Assembly: GCF_964026455.1 (NCBI RefSeq)
Contig: NZ_OZ032152.1
Span: forward strand, 558,001-622,000
Reading direction: 5' to 3'
From: Rickettsia endosymbiont of Lasioglossum villosulum
Lineage (GTDB): Bacteria > Pseudomonadota > Alphaproteobacteria > Rickettsiales > Rickettsiaceae
DNA: 64,000 bases
Below are positions 39,311 to 47,425 of the stretch, in pieces. A program made the position numbers and the translations under genes. Position 1 is the first letter of the stretch, and every line of letters starts with the position of its first letter. The notes below the pieces were generated by a model, which had not been told where the DNA came from, made no database searches, and saw only the letters and a program-made list of their open reading frames with translations.

Positions 39311-39706
39311 ATGAGTATAAAGAAATTTCATTATTTAGTGTTGCTAGTAATAATTATAGCAGTTTGCAGCTTGTTTACCATTAAGGAACGAGTTTCAACT
39401 ATTGATTACCAATTAAGTAGTGTTTTAAAACAAATAAATAGTGAAAATAATAACATTCATATTTTAAAAGCAGAAAAAGCTTATCTCATCTCGCCAGCAA
39501 GGTTAAAAAATCTTGCAACTGCTTATTTAGAATTACAAACGGTGAAACCTTGTCAAATGGTAAGAGATCCATTATCACCGATTACTGCCTCAAATATTAG
39601 ATTTGATCAAGATATTAATATTTTTAAAAGCAATAATAATCGGAGACATAAGAGAATTACAAATAATAAATATATACAGACAGTTTCAAGTCGGGAGAAG
39701 CCTTAA
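39311..39706 (+). CDS. ftsL: cell division protein FtsL-like
   Basis: 131 aa with one membrane segment (YLVLLVIIIAVCSLFTI), then a short periplasmic heptad-rich region (VSTIDYQLSSVLKQINSEN...LKAEKAYL), the usual layout of FtsL. Sequence conservation of FtsL is low; position between rsmH and ftsI decides the name. The C-terminal roughly 35 residues are basic and end just before the dispersed repeat. Confidence 0.8.
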   Translation: MSIKKFHYLVLLVIIIAVCSLFTIKERVSTIDYQLSSVLKQINSENNNIHILKAEKAYLISPARLKNLATAYLELQTVKPCQMVRDPLSPITASNIRFDQDINIFKSNNNRRHKRITNNKYIQTVSSREKP

Positions 39707-39709
39707 GCG

Positions 39710-39812
39710 TCATTGCGAGTGAACGAAGTGAGCGTGGCAATCTCAGGACTTTTTCATAAGATTGCTTCGTCAATTACTTTTCTGGATCCCGTGGATAAAC
39801 CACGGGATGACA
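39710..39812. repeat. dispersed repeat between ftsL and ftsI
   Basis: GCGTCATTGCGAGTGAACG, GAGCGTGGCAATCTCAGG, ATAAGATTGCTTCGTCAATTAC and TGGATCCCGTGGATAAACCACGGGATGACA. It is open in the ftsI frame and would add 42 residues ([12 protein letters not shown] region), but these are repeat sequence. Confidence 0.8.
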
Positions 39813-39838
39813 AGGTGCTTGAAACAAAACAAATTAAT

Positions 39839-41524
39839 ATGAAACAGATTTTAGAAAAGTGGAAACCTGATATTAAGAGTTTAATATTTTGGAATGTTTG
39901 TAGTAAAAATACAAAAATCCGATTATTGATAGTTATTGGTGCTTTTTCTGTTCTTTTCTGTACTTTATCTTACAGGCTTATAATAGTTGCTACTAATGTT
40001 TATGATAAAAACCTCCACGCTCTAAAAAAGAGTAGCCAGTTTAGAAAAGAAATAGTTGATCGTAACGATAATTTGCTTGCTGTAAACTTACCATCTGCGT
40101 CATTATTTGCCAATCCGCAAATAGTAATTGATCCCGAAAATTCCGTAAAAAAAATAGCTGAGATTCTGCCCGATATCAACAAGGCTAAACTACTTGCTGA
40201 TCTTAAATCCAATAAAAGTTTTATATGGGTTAAAAGAGATTTATTGCCTAGTCAGCAAGAAAGAATAATGAGTCTTGGGTTGCTTGGTTTTGATTTTGAA
40301 GAAGAACAAAAGCGTATTTACACATTTTCTAACTTATCATCTCATATTGTGGGCTATGTTGGTAGAGATATGGCGGGGCTTAGTGGACTCGAACTTGCTT
40401 ATGATAAATATTTAACTAATTCCGATCTTGATTTGAATAAACCAGGAAAGCAGAAAGAGCCGCTTAAATTATCAATTGATATTAGGTTGCAAAGTATCTT
40501 GAGCGAAGAAATCGACAAGACTTTAAAGCAATTCAGTGCTATAGGAGCGGTGGGTATTATTGCGAATCCTAATAATGGTGAGATTCTAGCTTTAGTTAGT
40601 AAACCGGATTTTGATCCGCATTATCCAAGTGCTGCAAAGCCTCAGCAGCTTTTTAATATGGCAAGCCTTGGAATTTACGAAATAGGTTCGGTATTTAAAT
40701 CTTTGACTATGGCGGTTGGTTTTGATACTGGTGCAATAAATATGAATGATGCTTATGATATAAGCTATATGAAAGTCGGTGGTTTTCAGATTAAGGATTA
40801 TACCCCAAGACAAGGGTGGCATAGTGTACCAGATATTTTTCTGCATTCTTCAAACATCGGCGTAAGTCAGATTATGCTTGAAGTAGGTAAAAATAATTTC
40901 AGGAAATATTTAAAGAAATTAGGTTTGCTAGATCAAGTGCAAATAGAATTGCCGGAGCGAGGTACTCCTCTTTTTCCTTCAGAAAAAAGATGGAATGAAT
41001 TAACTAGTGCTACTATGTCTTATGGTTATAGTATTTCAATTAGTCCTTTACATTTTGTTAGGGCAATGCTACCTGTTGTAAATGGCGGTATTTTATACGA
41101 TCTTACTTTGTTAAAAAGAGATGATGAAAAAGTTGAGGGGACAAGAGTATTTAGCGAAAATACTTCAAAGAAAATGAGGCAGCTATTTAGAACTGTGGTA
41201 AAAGATGGAACAGGTAAAAGGGCAGAGGTAAAAGGATATTTGATTGGCGGAAAAACCGGTACTGCTGAGAAATTATCAAGCAATGCTAGTAAAAAGAAAT
41301 ATCTTAAAAATAGCCGTACTACTTCATTTTTGGGATTACTGCCAGCCTCAAAGCCTGAATATGTCATCTATATTATGATTGATGAGCCAAAACCTACTAA
41401 AGAAACGTTTGGTTTTGCAACAGCTGGTTGGACTGCTGCACCTACCGCCGGAAGAGTGTTTGAACGCATGATATCGCTGTACGGCTTAGAGCCAATAGAA
41501 CAAATAGGGGAGGTGGTGGAGTAA
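39839..41524 (+). CDS. ftsI: peptidoglycan transpeptidase FtsI (penicillin-binding protein)
   Basis: About 561 aa from the ATG at 39839; the open frame from 39713 upstream is repeat-derived and rejected. One membrane segment (LIVIGAFSVLFCTLSYRLIIV), a dimerisation domain, then the transpeptidase with S-x-x-K in GSVFKSLT, SSN in LHSSNIGVSQ and GGKTGTAEKL. It cross-links septal peptidoglycan. The dispersed repeat separates it from ftsL but does not damage it. Confidence 0.93.
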   Translation: MKQILEKWKPDIKSLIFWNVCSKNTKIRLLIVIGAFSVLFCTLSYRLIIVATNVYDKNLHALKKSSQFRKEIVDRNDNLLAVNLPSASLFANPQIVIDPENSVKKIAEILPDINKAKLLADLKSNKSFIWVKRDLLPSQQERIMSLGLLGFDFEEEQKRIYTFSNLSSHIVGYVGRDMAGLSGLELAYDKYLTNSDLDLNKPGKQKEPLKLSIDIRLQSILSEEIDKTLKQFSAIGAVGIIANPNNGEILALVSKPDFDPHYPSAAKPQQLFNMASLGIYEIGSVFKSLTMAVGFDTGAINMNDAYDISYMKVGGFQIKDYTPRQGWHSVPDIFLHSSNIGVSQIMLEVGKNNFRKYLKKLGLLDQVQIELPERGTPLFPSEKRWNELTSATMSYGYSISISPLHFVRAMLPVVNGGILYDLTLLKRDDEKVEGTRVFSENTSKKMRQLFRTVVKDGTGKRAEVKGYLIGGKTGTAEKLSSNASKKKYLKNSRTTSFLGLLPASKPEYVIYIMIDEPKPTKETFGFATAGWTAAPTAGRVFERMISLYGLEPIEQIGEVVE

Positions 41525-41528
41525 AGTA

Positions 41529-41762
41529 AGCGTCATTGCGAGTAGGCATTGCCTGCATGGATCATTTTCCTCTGTCATCCCGTGGCGGCATTGTTGCGTA
41601 GATCGAGAGTCGTCATTGCGAGCGAATGAAATGAGCGTGGCAATCCAGAAAAAATAATAAAAATACTAATTTTATTAGTATTTTTAACTGGCTCTAGTTC
41701 ATAAATCACGGGGTGACAGGGGGAAACAATCCACGCGGGCAATGCCCTCTCGCAATGACGGG
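41529..41762. repeat. composite dispersed repeat (two units nested)
   Basis: Successive blocks: GCGTCATTGCGAGTAGGCATTGCC, TGGATCATTTTCC, TGTCATCCCGTGG, GGCATTGTTGCGTAGATCGA, GTCATTGCGAGCGAATG, GAGCGTGGCAATCCAG, the TACTAATTTTATTAGTA hairpin core, CTGGCTCTAGTTC, TCACGGGGTGACAGG and CTCGCAATGACGG. It fills the gap; one unit appears inserted into another. Confidence 0.85.
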
Positions 41763-41809
41763 AAAACTGAAGCCGAGTCTAATAAACATTCTTTTAGAGG
41801 TTCATATTT

Positions 41810-42292
41810 ATGCAAAATCAAAATACCGATTATAGCCCTGTTATTGAAGAACTTAAAAAAGCTTATAAGAACTATATTATAACCAAAGATGCATTAATAG
41901 AGGTTTGCACATTTGGAATGAATGCTGGAACTATAGGATTATTTTCGGTTCTTGGACCTGGAATGGTAGTATTATTAGTGGCTGGTTCTGTTTTGGCTAT
42001 AGGGAAAGCTAAAGAGGCGTATAAAAAAGAATTATTAAATGCTCTTTCTATAGGTGAGCTGGGTGATGTTACGGAAATCGAGAAATATTATAAGCAGCTT
42101 CCTAAAAAATTACGAGAAGAGTGGAGTGATGATAATTTTTTCCCTAAATTAGCTAATCATCTGAAAGAGAAGTTTTTTGAAGATAAAATATTTGGTATTG
42201 ATAAGAATCCTAATCCATTTTGTCAAGTAGAATTACAAGATTTTTACCAAGAAATAGATAATGAGTGGGTTGATCTTTCAGGAAAAGAGTAA
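41810..42292 (+). CDS. hypothetical protein with glycine-rich hydrophobic hairpin
   Basis: 160 aa. Soluble ends flank one long hydrophobic, glycine-rich stretch (FGMNAGTIGLFSVLG, PGMVVLLVAGSVLAI, about 35-66) that could form a membrane hairpin. No family recognised. It is followed 140 bp later by a coiled-coil gene on the same strand and may belong with it. Preceded by a GAGG Shine-Dalgarno. Confidence 0.5.
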   Translation: MQNQNTDYSPVIEELKKAYKNYIITKDALIEVCTFGMNAGTIGLFSVLGPGMVVLLVAGSVLAIGKAKEAYKKELLNALSIGELGDVTEIEKYYKQLPKKLREEWSDDNFFPKLANHLKEKFFEDKIFGIDKNPNPFCQVELQDFYQEIDNEWVDLSGKE

Positions 42293-42431
42293 AAACGTTG
42301 TATTTTTACAATGAGATTTAAAATTACTCTAATAAAATAGTTAAAAAAGCTTTTTAATTGTTAACTTGTTAAGTTTTAATTGCTAATATCAGTTAAATAT
42401 TTTAGACATAGCATTATTTTAAGGCAAGACA

Positions 42432-43823
42432 ATGGCAGATGATGGGGATAATAAGAAAGATGTACCAGATAAAAAAGATGATATTCAGGTAAAAAATGAC
42501 AATTTGAGTAAGTCAAATGATAACCAGGCTCAAAATAAACAAGACGATGCTCAAGTAAAAAATGAACTCAATGCAATTAGAGCCCAAGTTACAGCCACTA
42601 ACAATCCTGCCGAACTTGCACGTTTAGCTAGTGCCGCTGCGGGTCTTGCGTCCAGCACTAATAATCGAGAATTATTAGACCAAATCAAAAACCTCCAATC
42701 CTCCATTTCTAAAAAAGAAGAAAACGCCGAACAGATCATATATTCAGAAGCCTCTGAAAAAGGCTTGAATATGGAGGGGCAGGGGAATCAGTATGATTAT
42801 GAAGCCGCACGTGAGAAAGAATTATATGACAGGCATGAAAGGCTAAAAGCTGGTCATGATCAGTTCATGAAAGAAGCAGATGAGTTTATTGAGAGTAAGA
42901 GGCAAGAAAAAGAAGAGTGGCAAGCTCTTTTAAACGATATGAAAGCAGGTAAAGAAATTGATCCTGAAAGATTAAAAGCATTAAATAAGACAGAAGCACA
43001 GCTAAAAGATGATCAGAATAAAAGAAATCCTATTAAAGAATATCAAAAGAAAGCAACTGAGCATTTGCAACAATTAAAAGCTGAGGAAGATAAATTAAAG
43101 CAGCAACAAGCTCAGAATGTTAAAGCCGCTGAAGAGCAACGTATTGTTAATAGCAAACTGGCTGCTAATTCCAAAGAACTGGAGCAAGGTCAGTATAAAC
43201 TAAATAGTATTAATACTAGAATAGAGCAAACAGGAGCAAAATTATCTGCCCTCAGTCCAAAAATAGCAGAAGCAACAAAAATACAAGCTGATGCTGATAA
43301 GCAAGTTGAAAAAGATGAAAAAGAAAGGAAAGAAATACAAGATCTTAGAATAGAAACTCAAAAAGAAGCTAAGAAAGATCTTCAAAAATACTCAGCAATT
43401 AATGATTTTTCAGAACTACTTTTAAATCAAACAAAATCAGTCGAAACAAATGAACTTAAAGATAACGAATCACGTAATGAGTTTTTAAGTAAAGAGAATA
43501 AGAAAAAACCAGAAATAAAATTTCCAGGCAAGCCATCTCCAGATATAATTTTTCCAGGAAAAGACGAAATATTGCCTCCCTCACAAAAATCAACAAGTGT
43601 TGAAGCATCTACTACTAAAAAATTATCTCAAGGCGAAGAAGCATTAAAATTATCAGAAGAAAGACCAGTTTCTCCGGATAAGATAAATAAATTTACTAAT
43701 AGAATAAAATCGTCTCTTGAAAAACAGAAATCTTCAGTAGTTACTAATAAAGAAACTCAGGTTAATAAATTAGCTCGAACTAACCAACAAAACAAAAAGA
43801 ATGATAAAGGTCATTCGAGATAA
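42432..43823 (+). CDS. charged coiled-coil protein, possible secreted effector
   Basis: 463 aa, no signal peptide or membrane segment. The N-terminus is an acidic-basic low-complexity stretch (KKDVPDKKDD...), the middle (about 90-320) is a long heptad-rich coiled coil, and the tail has a small internal duplication (KFPGKPSPD and IIFPGKDEI) and is Pro/Ser/Lys-rich. The amino-acid make-up resembles secreted effectors of intracellular bacteria but no catalytic domain is visible. It is followed 19 bp later by the proline-rich gene, probably one operon. Confidence 0.5.
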   Translation: MADDGDNKKDVPDKKDDIQVKNDNLSKSNDNQAQNKQDDAQVKNELNAIRAQVTATNNPAELARLASAAAGLASSTNNRELLDQIKNLQSSISKKEENAEQIIYSEASEKGLNMEGQGNQYDYEAAREKELYDRHERLKAGHDQFMKEADEFIESKRQEKEEWQALLNDMKAGKEIDPERLKALNKTEAQLKDDQNKRNPIKEYQKKATEHLQQLKAEEDKLKQQQAQNVKAAEEQRIVNSKLAANSKELEQGQYKLNSINTRIEQTGAKLSALSPKIAEATKIQADADKQVEKDEKERKEIQDLRIETQKEAKKDLQKYSAINDFSELLLNQTKSVETNELKDNESRNEFLSKENKKKPEIKFPGKPSPDIIFPGKDEILPPSQKSTSVEASTTKKLSQGEEALKLSEERPVSPDKINKFTNRIKSSLEKQKSSVVTNKETQVNKLARTNQQNKKNDKGHSR

Positions 43824-43842
43824 AATAACGGAGTAGCCTACC

Positions 43843-45068
43843 ATGTCTAAATCAGATAACCATTGCTATCTTGATAAAAACGAAACTATTATATGTACTG
43901 CTAATAATTTACATAATAGTGCATTAGAGTTTTTTAATAATATAAGAAATATAGAACAAAACCAAGGCGTAACTGCATTAGTAACAAAAGGTTATATTGC
44001 TGCTCGAATCGAGTTAACGCAATCGCTTCTTTTTGGAAAAATTGAAGCATGTATTGGTCTTGCTGTTTTTAATCAACGAGGTATTGGTGGTCCTATAAGT
44101 CGTTATAATGAAAAATTATTTCTGACTATTGGTAGTAAGCTTGGAAATCAACTTTGTAAGCAAACTCTAACACAATTATCAAATAATAATTACAATGTTG
44201 AGCAAGAAGCAAATATTTGGGCTAATCATATAAATACTTATAAAAGAGATTTAAATACAGAAATAACTACTCCAGAATTATCAGCTAGTTCAATATTTTT
44301 AAAAAATGATCTTAAAAACAATGGTATAAGCTTAGATGCTTATAATGCACATTTTAATATTTTAAGTGTAGATGAAGAGTCAGAAACAAATTACACCCCC
44401 ACTCCATCTTCGGCAGTAAATCAGTATGATCATACCCCGCCACCCGTTCCTAAAAGAGCAGAGAGTAAACAAGAAGCTACAGGGTTGAAATCTTTTTTTA
44501 AGGGTATGTTTAAGGTTCTGAGGCTTCCGCCGCTCCCAAGGCTGCTTTAGTTCCGGTTGTTGCTCCTAAAGTTACATCCTCAAATGTTTCGTATAAAGAT
44601 ATTTTACTTAAAGATCCAACATATGGAGTTGTAGTAAAATTACAAGAAGCAACAATAAATACTAATTTAATAATTAGGGTAAATAGTCAAAATATATTTG
44701 AAGTTAAACAATATAGAGCCATTAAAATTCCTGACACTTTAGAAAATATTAAAGCACCTAATCTAAAATTTGTTTTCTCTTACTTAAATGGTGTAAAATT
44801 AAGTGATGAATTTGCAGCAGATAGAAAGGGGACAGCCCATCTAAGGCTTGATTATAATAATGATGGTAGATTAGAGAAATTAACCTTACCAAACGCTCCA
44901 ATTTATTTTAAGGATAAGCCTGGTTATCCTGCATTTTGTATCTTTAAGAAAATTATGTGTACTTTACCAGTAGATAGCGGGCAACTTGGTCACCTAATGC
45001 AAATCGCACCTAAAGTAGAATTTAATAATGTTGACGAATATACTTATAAAGTAGAATTATTAGGCTAA
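43843..45068 (+). pseudogene. hypothetical protein with proline-rich SH3-like motif, frameshifted
   Basis: The first frame gives 235 aa: a helical N-terminal domain and, near the end, TPPPVPKRAESK. Around 44514 the frame is lost; the second frame resumes GSEASAAPKAALVPV and runs for about 180 codons as a beta-rich domain (SYKDILLKDPTYGVVVKLQ to YTYKVELLG). Restoring one G in the GG at 44514-44515 joins them into a protein of about 408 aa. The PPxPxR-like stretch suits class II SH3 binding, so the intact ancestor may have met host signalling proteins. Confidence 0.6.
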
Positions 45069-45109
45069 AATAAAATATTATTTTGTAGCTGTGTTATTTT
45101 TGCATAACC

Positions 45110-45225
45110 ATTACCCACGTGCATCATTTACCCCGTCATTGCGAGCGAATGAAATGAGCGTGGCAATCTAGGAAAAATAATAAAAAATGCTAATTTTATT
45201 AGTATTTTTTAGTTTCCTCGATAAC
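45110..45225. repeat. dispersed repeat
   Basis: CCCACGTGCATCATTTACCC, CGTCATTGCGAGCGAATG, GAGCGTGGCAATC, AAATAATAAAAAATGCTAATTTTATTAGTATTTTTTAG blocks. The following 45226-45435 is A+T-rich with no gene. Confidence 0.75.
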
Positions 45226-45435
45226 ACCGAAAGCGTGTTTTAACCACTGCAAAAAGACCTAAAAATACATATTTGATATTTTTTATATTTTTTTTGAAAA
45301 AATAGCTTGCAATCTTTTTTATTATAGGGTAGTTTTATAATATATATTTTGTCATAGCTCCCAAAGTGCATTAAGCTCGCATTTTGCTATAAAAAGGTAT
45401 AAGTTCTTTACAATCCAATTTTTTGTAAGGAACTT

Positions 45436-45528
45436 ATGCTGGGTCACAAAAAAGAGCAAGTTAGTTTAACTCGCAATCAAAAAGAAGCCATAGGCTTACT
45501 ATCTATAGGTACATTTAATTTTTTATAA
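45436..45528 (+). pseudogene. 5' remnant of a second proP copy
   Basis: A 30-codon frame, MLGHKKEQVSLTRNQKEAIG, then LLSIGTFNFL and a stop, equal to the first part of ProP proteins. Directly after its stop a ribosome-binding site and the ATG of the next proP copy follow. The upstream sequence (AAAAAGGTATAAGTTCTTTAC...) matches that before the inverted proP copy at 60580. It is a tandem copy collapsed by deletion. Confidence 0.7.
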
Positions 45529-45535
45529 AGGATTT

Positions 45536-46588
45536 ATGCTAGGTTATGCAAAAGAGCAAAGAAAGTTTGGTAGAGATCAAAAACAAGCTATAAGTTTATT
45601 ATCAATAGGTAGTTTTCTTGAATATTTTGACTTGATGTTATATGTGCATATGTCAGTACTACTAAATAAAATATTCTTTTCTCCAGATAATACTTATTCT
45701 GTAAAAATATTATCAGCTTTTGCTTATTGTTCAACTTTTGTTTTTAGTCCTTTTGGCTCCATTCTTTTTGGTTGGATAGGGGACAATATAGGACGTAAAC
45801 CGACAATTATTATTACTACTATATTAATGTCCTGTACTTGTATAGGTATGGCTATTCTACCATCTTATGATGAGATAGGTTTTACTGCTACTGTTTTAGT
45901 TACGCTTTTTCGTGCAATTCAAGGTATTTCATCTAATACGGAAGTTACGGGTGCTGAACTTTATTTGACAGAAACAATAAAGCCTCCTTTGCAATATCCA
46001 GCAGTAACATCGTTTACAGTTTCTACTGCGTTAGGAACAATGGCAGCTCTTGGTGTTGCAAAGCTTGTAACTTCAACAGATCTTAATTGGCGTTATGCTT
46101 TCTTATTTGGAGCATTTGTAGCTATTACCGGCACTATGGCACGAACAACACTTAAAGAAACGCCTGATTTTGTTGATGCAAAAAGACGGTTACAATTAGC
46201 TATAGAAAAAATCGGAATAGATCCTAAAAAAATTGAAAATAATGACATTGTAAAAGAAAGAACAAATTTAAAATGCTTTTTTCCTTTTATAATGCAAAAT
46301 CTGACGCCTTCTTATATAATGTTAATTCAATTATATTTTCTTATATTTGCTCCTACAGCTACTCCTGCTAAAGCAATTTTTTATAAACATTTTCCAGTAT
46401 TTAAACGTTTTACGCATACTAGCTTTACATATGCTATGTCTCGTGCATTAATGCTCTTAATAACTTCATTCGGTCTTGCTTATTTAACAGAATATTTTGG
46501 TTATTGGGGAATATTAATGATTATGATACCGGTGACAATAGGCTATTATTTTGGATTACGTCACTTCGAAAATTTAGACAAGAGATAA
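45536..46588 (+). CDS. proP: ProP-type MFS transporter with internal in-frame deletion
   Basis: 350 aa. N-terminal six helices are normal (EYFDLMLYVHMSVLL, GWIGDNIGRKPTII, AIQGISSNTEVTGAELY). After NDIVKERTNLK the protein jumps to FFPFIMQNLTPSYIMLIQ, missing about 75 residues (around TM7-8) present in the 36269 and 59261 copies. It reads through but an MFS transporter of this shape is unlikely to work. Its 3' end overlaps the convergent RSH gene by 28 bp. Confidence 0.75.
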   Translation: MLGYAKEQRKFGRDQKQAISLLSIGSFLEYFDLMLYVHMSVLLNKIFFSPDNTYSVKILSAFAYCSTFVFSPFGSILFGWIGDNIGRKPTIIITTILMSCTCIGMAILPSYDEIGFTATVLVTLFRAIQGISSNTEVTGAELYLTETIKPPLQYPAVTSFTVSTALGTMAALGVAKLVTSTDLNWRYAFLFGAFVAITGTMARTTLKETPDFVDAKRRLQLAIEKIGIDPKKIENNDIVKERTNLKCFFPFIMQNLTPSYIMLIQLYFLIFAPTATPAKAIFYKHFPVFKRFTHTSFTYAMSRALMLLITSFGLAYLTEYFGYWGILMIMIPVTIGYYFGLRHFENLDKR

Positions 46589-47247
46589 TTATTATCAAGC
46601 TTAGAAATGATATTATTATTTTGAATAAAGTTATAACATACATTATATAGTTTATTTTCAATGCTCAGTACTTCTAAATGAGCAGCAACAACTAAAAAAT
46701 CCGTTATAGTTTCTTCTATTATCTTTTGTGCCTTTTCAGGTGATTTTACTCCTAGTGTTTGCACGTTATGAATACGATCGAAAAGTTTTATTAATGCTGT
46801 GTCATATCTTTTTTGTTTAGCTAGCAAATTTAGACTTTCTTCAGCAGTAATTTTTCCATAAGGTTTAATGCGGGTTAAGCCTTCAACGTGTTTTGCAACT
46901 TCTTCTCCGAAGATTTCAGTAATCATTTCTTCGGTTAATGCCGTATCTTCGATAGTATCATGTAGTAGTGCTGCTTGCATCATTACAGATGTATAAAGTT
47001 TAGGTACTTCCATTGCCGTAAACTCTGCCACCATAATCGCTACTTCAATTGGATGGGAATAATATGGATCGCCTGACTTACGCATTTGAGAGCCGTGATA
47101 TTTACGAGCGTAATATATTGCTTTTTTGATTTCTTCAAGATTTACAGGGTTTGCTACTTTAGTGTTTAAATAGTCAAGTTTATTGAGAAGCTTTTTAGCA
47201 TAAATGCATTCTTCAAACTTTTCTTTCCAAGAGCTTAAATCTTCCAT
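46561..47247 (-). CDS. RelA/SpoT-homologue HD-domain hydrolase (hydrolase-only)
   Basis: 228 aa consisting of the HD domain only. The metal and catalytic set is complete: His in YYARKYHGSQ, YYSHPIEVA, LLHDTIEDTAL (HD-x3-ED) and LFDRIHNVQTL (D-x3-N). There is no synthetase, TGS or ACT domain. It should hydrolyse (p)ppGpp or a related alarmone. It is convergent with the damaged proP at 45536. A paralogue (58599-59264) has the same arrangement. The last 35 residues differ between the two. Confidence 0.85.
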   Translation of the reverse strand: MEDLSSWKEKFEECIYAKKLLNKLDYLNTKVANPVNLEEIKKAIYYARKYHGSQMRKSGDPYYSHPIEVAIMVAEFTAMEVPKLYTSVMMQAALLHDTIEDTALTEEMITEIFGEEVAKHVEGLTRIKPYGKITAEESLNLLAKQKRYDTALIKLFDRIHNVQTLGVKSPEKAQKIIEETITDFLVVAAHLEVLSIENKLYNVCYNFIQNNNIISKLDNNYLLSKFSK

Positions 47248-47425
47248 AAAAGTTTATTTTTAGTTGGTTAAAACAATTCTTGTACCAGCTTATACTCAAA
47301 GTGAAAAGTAAAAAATTATAAAGTCATATAATTAGTAGAGAAATTAAGCTCTTTCTTGATTAGTTAATTAAAATTATTTGACACCAAATATAAGTTATAT
47401 TGACAACTAAAATAAAGGAAAAGCA

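Noticed and set aside
39713..39838. 42-residue N-terminal extension of FtsI
   Set aside because: Encoded by the dispersed repeat from a TTG; FtsI family sequence begins at the ATG at 39839.
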